From contig NZ_CP059851.1 of the NCBI RefSeq assembly GCF_014117445.1, positions 992,001 to 1,056,000 on the forward strand: a stretch of 64,000 bases of DNA, in the 5' to 3' direction. This stretch comes from Sandaracinobacteroides saxicola (GTDB lineage Bacteria; Pseudomonadota; Alphaproteobacteria; Sphingomonadales; Sphingomonadaceae). The position numbers and the translations under genes are program-made. Under the pieces are notes generated by a model, which saw only the letters and a list, made by a program, of their open reading frames with translations, ran no database searches and had not been told where the DNA came from. Shown one piece after another: positions 35,594-43,044 of this stretch (position 1 is its first letter; every line of letters begins with the position of its first letter).

Positions 35594-36454
35594 GTGAAGC
35601 TGGGGATTATCGGCGGGAGCGGGCTCTATGCGATGCCCGCTCTCGCCGATGCCGTTTGGCGCAGGGTCGAGACGCCCTGGGGGGCGCCGTCCGACGCGCT
35701 GCTGGAAGGAAGCATCGGCGGTTTGCCGGTGGCGTTCCTGCCGCGGCATGGGCGCGGGCATCGGCTGCTGCCGGCGGAGGTGCCCTATCGCGCCAATATC
35801 GCCGCGTTGAAGATGGCCGGGTGCGGCATGGTGCTGGCGCTGTCGGCGTGTGGCAGTTTCCGGGAGGCCATGCCGCCGGGTTGCCTGGTGATCATCGACC
35901 AATATGTCGATCGCACCCATGGCCGGGCGAAGAGTTTCTTTGGCGAGGGCATCGTGGGGCATGTGAGCGCGGCGGAACCGGTGTGCCGTGATCTGGCGGA
36001 CCGGGTGGAGGCGGCGGCGCGCGCGGCGGGCGTGCGGCATGTGCGCGGCGGCACCTATCTGGCGATGGAGGGCCCGGCCTTTTCGAGCGCGGCGGAATCG
36101 CGGCTGCATCGGGCACAGGGGCTGGATGTGGTGGGGATGACCGGGCAGCCGGAGGCGAACCTGGCGCGGGAGGCGGAGCTGGCCTTCGCCGGCGTGGGGA
36201 TGGTGACCGATTTCGACGCCTGGAGCGAGGCCCATGTGACAACCGCCGAGGTGATGGCGGTGATGGCGGCGAATGTGGCGGCGGCGCAGGCGCTGGTGGT
36301 GGCGCTGGCCGACGTGCTGACGTGCGATCCGCTGCCGCTGCCGAGTGTCGAGGGGTGGGAGCGGGCACTGGACGGGGCGATCGTGACGGCGCGGGAGCAG
36401 TGGCCGGCGGCGACGGTGGCGCGGTTGCGCAGTGTGGCGGGGAGGGTGATGTGA
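35594..36454 (+). CDS. mtnP: S-methyl-5'-thioadenosine phosphorylase
   Basis: A 286-residue purine nucleoside phosphorylase-family enzyme that splits methylthioadenosine to adenine and methylthioribose-1-phosphate. GIIGGSGLYAMPAL opens the protein; FLPRHGRGHRLLPAEVPYRANI holds phosphate-binding residues; GTYLAMEGPAFSSAAESRLHR and DVVGMTGQPEANLAREAEL give the purine site; VTDFDAWSE is the base-recognition block of the MTA group. The adenine it releases is the substrate of the apt gene just downstream. GTG start at 35594. Confidence 0.94.
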   Translation: MKLGIIGGSGLYAMPALADAVWRRVETPWGAPSDALLEGSIGGLPVAFLPRHGRGHRLLPAEVPYRANIAALKMAGCGMVLALSACGSFREAMPPGCLVIIDQYVDRTHGRAKSFFGEGIVGHVSAAEPVCRDLADRVEAAARAAGVRHVRGGTYLAMEGPAFSSAAESRLHRAQGLDVVGMTGQPEANLAREAELAFAGVGMVTDFDAWSEAHVTTAEVMAVMAANVAAAQALVVALADVLTCDPLPLPSVEGWERALDGAIVTAREQWPAATVARLRSVAGRVM

Positions 36455-36493
36455 GGGAAATGAAGCGCGTGAGATGCCTTTTTCCCCGCTCGC

Positions 36494-36554
36494 TGGCCCC
36501 CTCCGCTCGAGTCCGCTTTGCGGCTCGAGTCGCTCCCCCGTGCCGGGGGAGAGG
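36494..36554 (+). repeat. REP-like palindrome between mtnP and apt
   Basis: GGCCCCCTCCGCTCGAGTCC leads to GCTTTGCGGCTCGAGTCGC and CTCCCCCGTGCCGGGGGAG. The CTCGAGTCCGC...GCGGCTCGAG hairpin is followed by CTCCCCCG/CGGGGGAG. It separates two genes of one pathway without an obvious T tract. Confidence 0.7.
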
Positions 36555-36608
36555 CGAGTTGTCCCTTTCTTCTCCGCTGCTTTTGGGATGGAGCGGGAGG
36601 GAGGGGAG

Positions 36609-37136
36609 ATGAGGGATTTGTCGGCGGCGATACGGACGATTCCGGATTTTCCGGCGCCGGGGATCCAGTTCCGGGACATCACCACGCTGCTGCTGGACGG
36701 GGCGGCTTTCGGGGCGTGCATCGAGCAGCTGGCGGCGGTGGTGGGGGAGGATTTCAACCTGGTGGCGGGGATCGAGGCGCGGGGGTTCGTGTTCGCCGCG
36801 GCGCTGGCGCACAGCCTGGGCAAGGGTGTGCTGCTGCTGCGCAAGCGCAACAAGCTGCCCGGCGCGACGCTGGGGGTGAATTATGCGCTGGAATATGGCC
36901 AGGACCGGATCGAAATGCATGCCGACGCGGTGGCGCCGGGGACGCGGGTGTTGTTGGTGGACGACCTGATTGCCACCGGGGGCACGGCGAAGGCAGGCGC
37001 GGCGCTGATCCGTCAGGCAGGCGGCGTGGTGGTTCGGGCGGCATTCGTGATCGACCTGCCCGACCTGGGTGGGGCGGACGCGCTGCGCGCCGATGGCGTC
37101 GAGGTGGTGGCGCTGGTGGCGTTCGCCGGGCACTGA
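36609..37136 (+). CDS. apt: Adenine phosphoribosyltransferase
   Basis: A 175-residue type I phosphoribosyltransferase. IRTIPDFPAPGIQFRDITTLL is the APT N terminus, GIEARGFVFAAALAHSLGKG the flexible-loop region, YALEYGQDRIEMHADAV the adenine site and VLLVDDLIATGGTAKAGAAL the PRPP-binding motif. ATG 36609 follows GAGGGAGGGGAG, an excellent ribosome binding site, so the longer open frame upstream is discarded. It salvages the adenine released by MtnP. Confidence 0.96.
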   Translation: MRDLSAAIRTIPDFPAPGIQFRDITTLLLDGAAFGACIEQLAAVVGEDFNLVAGIEARGFVFAAALAHSLGKGVLLLRKRNKLPGATLGVNYALEYGQDRIEMHADAVAPGTRVLLVDDLIATGGTAKAGAALIRQAGGVVVRAAFVIDLPDLGGADALRADGVEVVALVAFAGH

Positions 37137-37273
37137 ACGCGCGAAACCGTCGGCTCGACGGCGCGCCACGGCAAAATCCACGCCGGCTGCCACGCGGGCG
37201 ACAACGCGGACGTGGGACCGGAGCGCCGTGTCGCCATCCGGCGGCGCGCGATGAAGCGTTCGATAAGGATCAG

Positions 37274-38116
37274 ATGATGCGGTATGATTTTCTGTTGGTC
37301 GTGGCCGCGGCCGCGGCCGCGGCGGTGCCGGCACAGGCCGCCAACCAGCTGCTGTTCAGCAGCGGCGGGCCGGACGGGCGGATGGCGAGTGCCTCTGGGC
37401 CAGCACCGGGGGATGCGCGGGAGACCGAGACGGCGGATGACTTCGTGCTCGGCCGGGCGTCAAGGATTGCCGGCGGGCAGTTCACCGGGCTGGTGCCGCT
37501 GGGCGGCGCTTCGGTGCAGCAGGTGGAGATCGAATTCTACCGGGTGTTTCCCGGCGATTCGGCCAATCCGCCGTCCGGGCGCGTGCCGACGCGGGAGAAT
37601 TCGCCGGCGGACGAGGATTTCGCCGCTCGGGACAGCGCGGCGGGTGAGCTGAGCTATCGCGGCGCGCTGGGCAATGCGCCCTTCACCGTGGCCAATTCCG
37701 TGGTGACGGGCATCAACCCGCTGCCCGGCGTGTTCACCGGTGGCGAGGGCGCGGTGACGGGCCAGCTGCTGACGGTGGATTTCAGCTTCGCCGATCCGCT
37801 GCTGCTGGAAGCGGGGCATTATTTCTTCCGGCCGGAAGTGCGGTTGAGCGACGGCACCTTCCTGTGGCTGTCGGCGGCGAAGCCGATCGTGGCGCCGGGG
37901 ACGCCGTTCGTGCCAGACTTGCAGAGCTGGATCCGCGACAGCGGCCTGTCGCCGGACTGGCTGCGGATCGGGACGGACATCACCCGGGAGGCACCGTTCA
38001 ACGCCAGCTTCAGCCTGACCGGGTCGGCGGTGCCGGAGCCGGCAAGCTGGGCGATGATGATCATCGGCTTCGGCCTCGTCGGCGCCGCGCTGCGCCGAAA
38101 GGCAGCCATCGCCTGA
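37274..38116 (+). CDS. PEPxxWA-CTERM sorting domain protein
   Basis: A 280-residue secreted protein with a signal peptide (DFLLVVAAAAAAAVPAQA), a beta-rich body (ETETADDFVLGRASRIAGGQFTGL, FADPLLLEAGHYFFRPEV) and the C-terminal anchor VPEPASWAMMIIGFGLVGAA followed by LRRK. The PEP-CTERM/exosortase system is inferred to cut behind PEP and attach the protein to the surface or matrix. The function of the body is unknown. ATG 37274; the converging gene at 38161 encodes another protein of this class and a GC-rich hairpin lies between them. Confidence 0.88.
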   Translation: MMRYDFLLVVAAAAAAAVPAQAANQLLFSSGGPDGRMASASGPAPGDARETETADDFVLGRASRIAGGQFTGLVPLGGASVQQVEIEFYRVFPGDSANPPSGRVPTRENSPADEDFAARDSAAGELSYRGALGNAPFTVANSVVTGINPLPGVFTGGEGAVTGQLLTVDFSFADPLLLEAGHYFFRPEVRLSDGTFLWLSAAKPIVAPGTPFVPDLQSWIRDSGLSPDWLRIGTDITREAPFNASFSLTGSAVPEPASWAMMIIGFGLVGAALRRKAAIA

Positions 38117-38127
38117 ACGGAAACGAA

Positions 38128-38154
38128 GGGGCCGGCGCCCGATGCGCCGGCCCC
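38128..38154 (+). terminator. Hairpin between converging PEP-CTERM genes
   Basis: GGGGCCGGCGC (38128-38138) and GCGCCGGCCCC (38144-38154) pair perfectly around CCGAT. Placed between two convergent genes, it can end transcription from both sides, though T runs are absent. Confidence 0.65.
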
Positions 38155-38160
38155 GAACCG

Positions 38161-38787
38161 TCACGCACTCACCGCCACCATCGTCCGCCGCCGGCGCGTC
38201 GCCGCGCCCACCAGGCCGAATCCGGCGATCATCATCGCCCAGGTCGCGGGTTCGGGCACGGCGCCGGCGTAGCGGGCCTCGGCAAGGCCGGTCCAGGTGA
38301 AGCGGTCGCCATAGTTGTTGTTGAGGTCGACGCGGACATAGCGGGCCGTGCCGTCGAGCGCGAAGAGCTGGGCGGGTGCCGGCGCGCCGGTGGCCCTGGT
38401 CATCACGCCGGTGCCGGCGGCGGCGAAGCTGATCCCGTCGAGCGACGTGGAGAAAGCGATGTCGCGGGCGCCGCGGTCGAGGCCGAAATCGACATTATAT
38501 TGCCAGAGCTGGGCCTGCCGGAGGATGACGTTGACGCCGAGGTCGAAGATGAGGAAGGCGGGTTCGCCGGTGGTGTCGCTCATCCAGTGGTTGCGGAAAT
38601 CGCCATCGTGCAGCCCGCCGGACAGGCCGCTGCCGTTGATGAGGTTTTCCGGCAGGTAGAAGACGGGGAAGGTGCTGGACGCCTGGACCGCGACCGGCGT
38701 GATGACGGCGGCGGCGGTGGGGGTGGCGATGAGGGCCGCGGCGAGCGAAAAGGTTGCGACGGCGGCGCGGGAAAGGATGCTGGACAC
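38161..38787 (-). CDS. PEPxxWA-CTERM protein with discoidin-like domain
   Basis: A 208-residue exported protein: signal peptide (AAVATFSLAAALIATPTAAA), a central F5/8 type C-like beta sandwich (NLINGSGLSGG, EPAFLIFDLGVNVILRQAQLW, ARYVRVDLNNNYGDRF), and the anchor VPEPATWAMMIAGFGLVGAA with a basic end TRRRR. Discoidin domains bind carbohydrate or protein, so a role in surface or biofilm matrix is plausible. It converges on the other PEP-CTERM gene. Confidence 0.88.
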   Translation of the reverse strand: MSSILSRAAVATFSLAAALIATPTAAAVITPVAVQASSTFPVFYLPENLINGSGLSGGLHDGDFRNHWMSDTTGEPAFLIFDLGVNVILRQAQLWQYNVDFGLDRGARDIAFSTSLDGISFAAAGTGVMTRATGAPAPAQLFALDGTARYVRVDLNNNYGDRFTWTGLAEARYAGAVPEPATWAMMIAGFGLVGAATRRRRTMVAVSA

Positions 38788-38913
38788 GATACTCTGTCTC
38801 CTCTGTAATGGTACAGTCGTCTTGCCGGCCGGTCATGACGCCATTGTGACGGCGGCTTGAGCCTTTGATGACACAGGGAAATCTGTTTCGGCGCCGGTTC
38901 CCGCCGGGAGTGG

Positions 38914-39678
38914 TCAGATGCCGGCGTACCATTCGTAGCCGCGGTCTTCCCAGAAGCCGCCCTTGCCGCCGGCAAGGGCGGCGAAGCTGTCGACGAGGTC
39001 GATCCGCAGGATATATTTTGCCTGCTTGTAGCCGAGCTGCCGTTCGACGCGCAGGCGCAGCGGGGCGCCGTGCGGGATGCCCAGCGGCGCGCCGTTCATG
39101 CGGTGGGCCAATATGGTCTGCGGGTGGAAGGCGTCGATGAGGTCGATGCTCTCGTAATAGCGGTCGCCCTCTGACAGGCCGCCGCCGAGATTGTCGGCGC
39201 AGTGGAAGACGGCGTAGCGGGCATTGGGGAGGAGGCCGGCGCGGGCGAGCAGGGCGCCGAGCTGCGGCCCCTGCCATTCGGCGATGGCGGACCAGCCCTC
39301 CACGCAATCATGGCGGGTGATCTGGGCGCGTTGCGGCAGGGCGCGCAGGTCGGCGAGGCTGAGCGAGAGCGGGGTCTTGACGAGGCCGGTGACCTCCAGC
39401 CGCCAGTCCGGGAAGCCACGGGCGGCGTCGGCCTGGTAATCGATGTCGTCGACATTGATGCTGCCGTTGGCGCGGAAGTTGCGGCTGATGTCGGCGCGGT
39501 CGAACTCGGCGGCGAGCGCGGTGCGGCCGATGAGGAGGCGCTGTGCGGCCTTGGTGAGTTTCTCGGTGTGGCCGAGGAGGTCGACGGTGGCGGGCGCGGT
39601 GGCGAGGCGGTCGCAGCCGGCGACGAGGGTGGCGGCGCCGAGGCCGAGGAGGGCGCGGCGGGAGGTGGGGACGGTCAT
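38914..39678 (-). CDS. Sulfite-oxidase-like molybdopterin oxidoreductase
   Basis: A 254-residue molybdenum-cofactor enzyme of the SUOX/YedY fold. The N terminus TSRRALLGLGAATLVAGC has a twin-arginine-like start and a lipobox-like VAGC, so export by Tat is likely. The molybdenum-ligating Cys sits in RHDCVEGWSAIAEW; HPQTILAHRMNGAPLGIPHG and LGYKQAKYILRI are typical substrate/cofactor loops. It lacks a C-terminal dimerisation domain, as in YedY/MsrP types. Its start overlaps the stop of the cytochrome b gene, so the pair forms a membrane-linked reductase or dehydrogenase; the substrate is unknown. Confidence 0.87.
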   Translation of the reverse strand: MTVPTSRRALLGLGAATLVAGCDRLATAPATVDLLGHTEKLTKAAQRLLIGRTALAAEFDRADISRNFRANGSINVDDIDYQADAARGFPDWRLEVTGLVKTPLSLSLADLRALPQRAQITRHDCVEGWSAIAEWQGPQLGALLARAGLLPNARYAVFHCADNLGGGLSEGDRYYESIDLIDAFHPQTILAHRMNGAPLGIPHGAPLRLRVERQLGYKQAKYILRIDLVDSFAALAGGKGGFWEDRGYEWYAGI

Positions 39679-40463
39679 TGGGGCAGCCTGAAACGGCCGG
39701 TGATCATGCCGCGCATCTGGTTGAAGGGGCCGGACAGCAGGACCATGGCGAGGTGGACGAGGATGAAGGCGACGATGCCGGTCATGGCGAGGAAGTGGAG
39801 GGTGCGCGCGCTCTGCCGGCCGCCGACGAGGGCGGGCATCCAGGGTGCGGCGGCGTTCATGCCGGGGGACATGCAGAGGCCGGTGTAGATCATGAGGAGG
39901 AGCAGCAGGATGACGCCGAGATAGGCGAGTTTCTGCAGGATATGGTAGCGGGCGGCGTCCTCTCCCCTGGGAAAGCGGAGGCGGGCGTGCTGGACGATGT
40001 CGTGCCAGATGTGGCGGGGTGCCAGTTCGGCGCGGGCGGGGGTGAGTTCCCTGAGGTGGCGGTTGGCGAGGCTGAGGGCAAGGAAGGCGATGAGGCCGGC
40101 GACGAAGATCCAGGCGGTGAAGAAATGGATCTGGCGGGCAAGCGCGAGGTTGCGCGGGCCGGGCAGCGTGGCCCAGGCGGGGAAGGCGATCGCCGTCTGG
40201 CCCGGCGCGCTGACGCCGAGAACTCCGGTGGTGTCGAACTGGTGGCCGAGGACCTGGGTGATGCCCTGGAGCCGGCCGTTGCCGGCATCCGCCGAGCCGA
40301 TGAGGAGCAGCGAGGGGTCGCCATAGTTGCCGGCCTTGCCCCAGTGCAGCATCGGGTGGGCATTGAAGATTTGCAGCCCGGTCATGATGAGCAGGATGAC
40401 GGCGAGCGCGTTCACCCAGTGCCAGAGGCGGGTGGGGAGGCGGTGGCGCTTGATCAGGGTCAT
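39675..40463 (-). CDS. Cytochrome b561-type membrane subunit
   Basis: A 262-residue integral membrane protein from ATG 40463 (MTLIKRHRLPTRLWHWVNALAVILLIMTG). Haem-binding His candidates are in the first helix (LWHWVNA), in LARQIHFFTAWIFVAGL and in ARTLHFLAMTGIVAFILVHLAMVLL. It belongs with the cytochrome b subunits of thiosulfate reductase and formate dehydrogenase. It would pass quinone-pool electrons to or from the molybdoenzyme encoded by the overlapping downstream gene. The longer frame starting at 40505 is less likely. Confidence 0.9.
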   Translation of the reverse strand: MTLIKRHRLPTRLWHWVNALAVILLIMTGLQIFNAHPMLHWGKAGNYGDPSLLLIGSADAGNGRLQGITQVLGHQFDTTGVLGVSAPGQTAIAFPAWATLPGPRNLALARQIHFFTAWIFVAGLIAFLALSLANRHLRELTPARAELAPRHIWHDIVQHARLRFPRGEDAARYHILQKLAYLGVILLLLLMIYTGLCMSPGMNAAAPWMPALVGGRQSARTLHFLAMTGIVAFILVHLAMVLLSGPFNQMRGMITGRFRLPQ

Positions 40464-40550
40464 GCGGCTTCCTTCTTTTGGCAGGCTATCATGACGGCGG
40501 GACATGACAAGCTACGGACGTGGGGCGCGGGCGGTTGCAGGAGCGGCGGG

Positions 40551-41726
40551 ATGGCGGATGCGGACGGGGCCGGGGCGCGGGCGTGGGCGGCGCAGGACCT
40601 GCAGCGGCGGATGGTGGCGCGGGCGGCCGCGGGCACGACCGAGATGGCGGCGGCGCCGATGCGGGTGGCGGCGAGCGCCTATACCTGCCCCGAACGGTTC
40701 GAGCGGGAGCGAGTGGCGCTGTTCCGGCGGATGCCGCTGGTGGCGGGCCTGAGCCGCGACCTGCCGGCGCCGGGCGACGTGATGCGGTTCGAGGCGGCGG
40801 GGCCCTCGATCATCGTGGCGCGCGGGAAGGATGGCGTGGTGCGGGCGTTCCGCAACCTGTGTACGCATCGCGGGGCCAAGCTGCTGACGGGGGAGGAGGG
40901 GGTATGCGAGCACCGGGCGCGGCTGACCTGCCCGTTTCATGCCTGGACCTTCGACCTGGAGGGGCGGCTGGTGGGGCAGCCGGGGAAGGCAGGGTTCGAT
41001 GGCGGCGACGCCCTGTGGCCGGTGGCGTGCGAGGAGCGGCACGGGGTGATCTTCGTGCAGCCGGAGGGGGCGATGGACCTGGACGCGCATCTGGGCGAGC
41101 TGGAACCGGTGCTGGCGATGCTGGAGCTGGGCGGCGCCGAGCCGGTGAAGCGGGGGCATATCGATGCCGCGACCAACTGGAAATATGCGCTGGACACCTA
41201 TGGCGAGGGCTATCATTTCGCGTCCTTGCATCCGGGGAACATCGGCATCACCCACATTAGTGACGTGGCGGTGGTGGATGAGCTGGCGCCGTTCCATCAT
41301 CGGGTGAGCTTTCCCACGAAGGCGATGGCGGCGTTGCGGGGCGTGCCGGAAGCGGCATGGCCGGCGATGGATTATGGCGGCGTGCATTATCTGTTTCCGA
41401 ACACGGTGATCTTCGTGGGCGCGGTGGAGCCGGGGAAGACCTTCGTGCAGCTGTTCCGGCTGTTTCCGGAGAGCGTGGGGCAGATGCGGTGCCAGTTCGC
41501 GGTCTATGCGCCGGGGGGCGTGCGGGACGCGACGCACCGGGCCGAGGTGGCGATGGCCTATGACATGACCGAGGCGGTGGTGCGGACGGAGGATTACCGG
41601 GTGGCGGCGGAGGCGTTCGCCAATCTGCGCGAGGCGCCGGCGGGGTTCGAGCTGGTGCTGGGACGGAATGAGGGGGTGCTGCAACGCGCAGCGCGCAGCA
41701 TGGCTGCGATTAGCGCGCAGCGCTAA
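40551..41726 (+). CDS. Rieske non-haem iron aromatic ring-hydroxylating oxygenase, alpha subunit
   Basis: A 391-residue oxygenase component. The Rieske cluster site is LCTHRGAKLL and CPFHAWTFDLEG (C-x-H and C-x2-H). The mononuclear iron site is in NWKYALDTYGEGYHFASLHP, giving the two His ligands. The C-terminal domain, with GGVHYLFPNTVIFVGAVEPGKTFVQLF, fits terminal oxygenases acting on aromatic acids, quaternary amines or sterols. ATG 40551 has GCAGGAG upstream. Its last residues (SMAAISAQR) and stop codon lie in the leading hairpin of the repeat cassette that begins here, so the natural C terminus may have been altered. Confidence 0.9.
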   Translation: MADADGAGARAWAAQDLQRRMVARAAAGTTEMAAAPMRVAASAYTCPERFERERVALFRRMPLVAGLSRDLPAPGDVMRFEAAGPSIIVARGKDGVVRAFRNLCTHRGAKLLTGEEGVCEHRARLTCPFHAWTFDLEGRLVGQPGKAGFDGGDALWPVACEERHGVIFVQPEGAMDLDAHLGELEPVLAMLELGGAEPVKRGHIDAATNWKYALDTYGEGYHFASLHPGNIGITHISDVAVVDELAPFHHRVSFPTKAMAALRGVPEAAWPAMDYGGVHYLFPNTVIFVGAVEPGKTFVQLFRLFPESVGQMRCQFAVYAPGGVRDATHRAEVAMAYDMTEAVVRTEDYRVAAEAFANLREAPAGFELVLGRNEGVLQRAARSMAAISAQR

Positions 41727-41733
41727 CTCGCAG
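41704..41733 (+). terminator. Hairpin overlapping the Rieske oxygenase stop codon
   Basis: CTGCGATTAGCGC, loop GCA, then GCGCTAACTCGCAG pair over 13 positions with one bulged C. The TAA of the oxygenase gene is inside the right arm. Compared with 28319-28347, paired positions have changed on both sides (A-T to G-C and A-T to T-A), preserving the stem. Confidence 0.65.
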
Positions 41734-41789
41734 ACTCATGCAAGCGTGGCCGGCGTGCGGTTGGCCGGTGGCCAACCGACACGTCCGAC

Positions 41790-41827
41790 AGCGCGGCTTT
41801 GCCACGCTTCTTCTTTCTTTCTTTTGT
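41790..41827 (+). terminator. Intrinsic terminator in cassette copy 2
   Basis: AGCG-C-GGC and GCC-A-CGCT pair around TTT (41790-41808) with one C-A mismatch, and TCTTCTTTCTTTCTTTTGT follows. It corresponds to 28408-28440. Confidence 0.6.
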
Positions 41828-41915
41828 TCTTTCGCTCTCTCCGCCTCGCCCACCGCTCGAGTTCGCGCGGCTTGGCCGCGCAGGGGCGGTGGTTCGGGGT
41901 TGGTGTGGACGCGCT

Positions 41916-41967
41916 GGCCCCCTCCGTCAGACTTTGCCTGACACCTCCCCCGCAGGCGGGGGAGGGG
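41916..41967 (+). repeat. REP-like palindrome
   Basis: GGCCCCCTCCGTCAGACTTT, GCCTGACACCTCCCCCGC and AGGCGGGGGAGGGG; nearly identical to 28544-28595 and again just before a GCTTTG end. Confidence 0.75.
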
Positions 41968-42416
41968 CTTTGAAACTTGAGCTGATAGTGTGAGCGGAGT
42001 GTCGAATGGGCCCCGGGCCCCTGGTCGAGCCCGGGGTGACGGGGTGGGTGAGGCTGTTGGTTTGTTGCGGGTAGGAAATCTGGAAGGTTTGTCGCAAAAA
42101 GTGACAGCCTGAATCAAAGGGTTAGCGATTTCGGGGGCTTTGGGCGGGTCGCGGGCTGCCTGGCGCTGTTGTCGATGGACTCGGCTAATGCCAATATGGT
42201 TATCATGGGCGAGCGGCTTTGGCAAGTGTTTTCGGAGGGAGCGGTTGCGTGGGCGCGTGGCCTTGGGTAGATTGCGGCGCCCGCGGGTGTCGGGCTGGAG
42301 TGGTTATGCGCGAGATTGCGGGCGGTCGATAGCCTGAGGGGCTGAGGCGGGGTGGTGCGGGCGTCCGGTGGGCGCGTGCCGCCCTTGGCATGACCGACTA
42401 ATTTCGGATTTCATCG

Positions 42417-42674
42417 ATGAATATTTCGCGCTTTGAACAGCGCGTGCTGCATGAGCTTGCCAAGGGCGGGCGGATCGACGTGGTGCGGCTTTCCAACGGG
42501 AAGGTGGCCGCGGTGACATGCTTCACGCGCGAGGGGTTCGGTTTGGCGGATTGCACGCTGGCGGTGTTCAACCGGCTGTTGCGGCGGGGGTTGATCCACT
42601 CGGCCGGCGGGCGACCCTATGCGATCAGCCGGGAAGGGCGGCTGGCGGTGCGGGGGCAGCTGGACAACCGCTAG
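42417..42674 (+). CDS. yjhX: YjhX family protein (putative toxin)
   Basis: An 85-residue protein that agrees end to end with the YjhX/UPF0386 family: MNISRFEQRVLHELAKGG, VTCFTREGFGLADCTLAVF, LIHSAGGRPYAISREG and the terminal VRGQLDNR. In E. coli YjhX is paired with an antitoxin YjhQ; no acetyltransferase-like partner is seen next to this copy, so it stands alone. The mode of action is not established. Stop is followed at once by the palindrome at 42676. Confidence 0.92.
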   Translation: MNISRFEQRVLHELAKGGRIDVVRLSNGKVAAVTCFTREGFGLADCTLAVFNRLLRRGLIHSAGGRPYAISREGRLAVRGQLDNR

Positions 42675-42675
42675 A

Positions 42676-42720
42676 GTGCATTTCGGAAAAGTGCGAAGCG
42701 GTTTTCCGATAAAAATGCAC
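42676..42720 (+). repeat. Dispersed palindromic repeat (GGAAAAGTG / CGGTTTTCC type), copy 2
   Basis: GTGCATTT and AAATGCAC are outer arms, CGGAAAA and TTTTCCG inner arms around GTGCGAAGCGG, directly after the yjhX stop, followed by GACAACAAAAAG. It matches the element after rtcB in design and flanking sequence. Confidence 0.7.
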
Positions 42721-42735
42721 GACAACAAAAAGATA

Positions 42736-42774
42736 GACCCGCATTTTGATTCCATCAAAATGCAACAGGGTCTA
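42736..42774 (+). repeat. Inverted repeat following the palindrome
   Basis: GACCC and GGGTC flank GCATTTTGAT, TCC, ATCAAAATGC and AACA; the two ten-base arms are perfect complements. It extends the preceding element into a two-hairpin structure. The remainder of 42775-43014 contains GC-rich inverted repeats (for example 42861-42895) but no gene. Confidence 0.6.
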
Positions 42775-43014
42775 GGGTGGGGTGCTTGCGGGGACCGTGC
42801 CTTCCCGTGGCTTCGCGGCGGGCGTACAATTCCCTCACCCTCCCACGGCTTCGCCGCAGGCCTATCCCTCTTCCGTTCCACGGGAGAGGGATAGGGCTGT
42901 TGCTGCGGTGCAACAGGGGTGGGAAAGGCGTGGGCGGTGGGGGTGGCAGACTTCCAACTGTCATAATTCATCGCCATGCCGGCGCCAGACGAATCGTGCG
43001 CGGTATCGACCGTG

Positions 43015-43028
43015 TTTGTCCGGACAAA
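43015..43028 (+). promoter_or_regulatory. Palindromic operator before the Oar-like receptor
   Basis: TTTGTCCGGACAAA is a perfect 14-bp palindrome sixteen bases before the chosen start codon. TGTC-N-GACA symmetry is the type bound by GntR/FadR-class regulators. No regulator gene is next to it; the assignment is inference. Confidence 0.45.
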
Positions 43029-43044
43029 AACTGTAACAAGGGTG

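Larger units (their letters stand above)
41704..42208 (+). repeat. Composite multi-hairpin cassette, copy 2 (in the 690-bp gene-free gap before yjhX)
   Basis: The gap 41727-42416 holds no supported gene. The cassette repeats the order seen at 28319-28860: leading hairpin, GCGGTTGGCC/GGCCAACCG, CGTCCGAC, a GGC-TTT-GCC hairpin with pyrimidine tract, GCGCGGCTTGGCCGCGC, the REP-like palindrome, a CCCCGGG/GCCCGGGGTGAC palindrome, and the conserved block 42056-42160 followed by TAATGCCAATATGGTTA. Bases 42209-42416 show no repeat and no gene. Confidence 0.75.

Noticed and set aside
42815-42960. GC-rich inverted repeats (for example 42861-42895) considered as a gene or RNA
   Set aside because: No credible start, no tRNA or known RNA fold; it looks like another degenerate intergenic palindrome.
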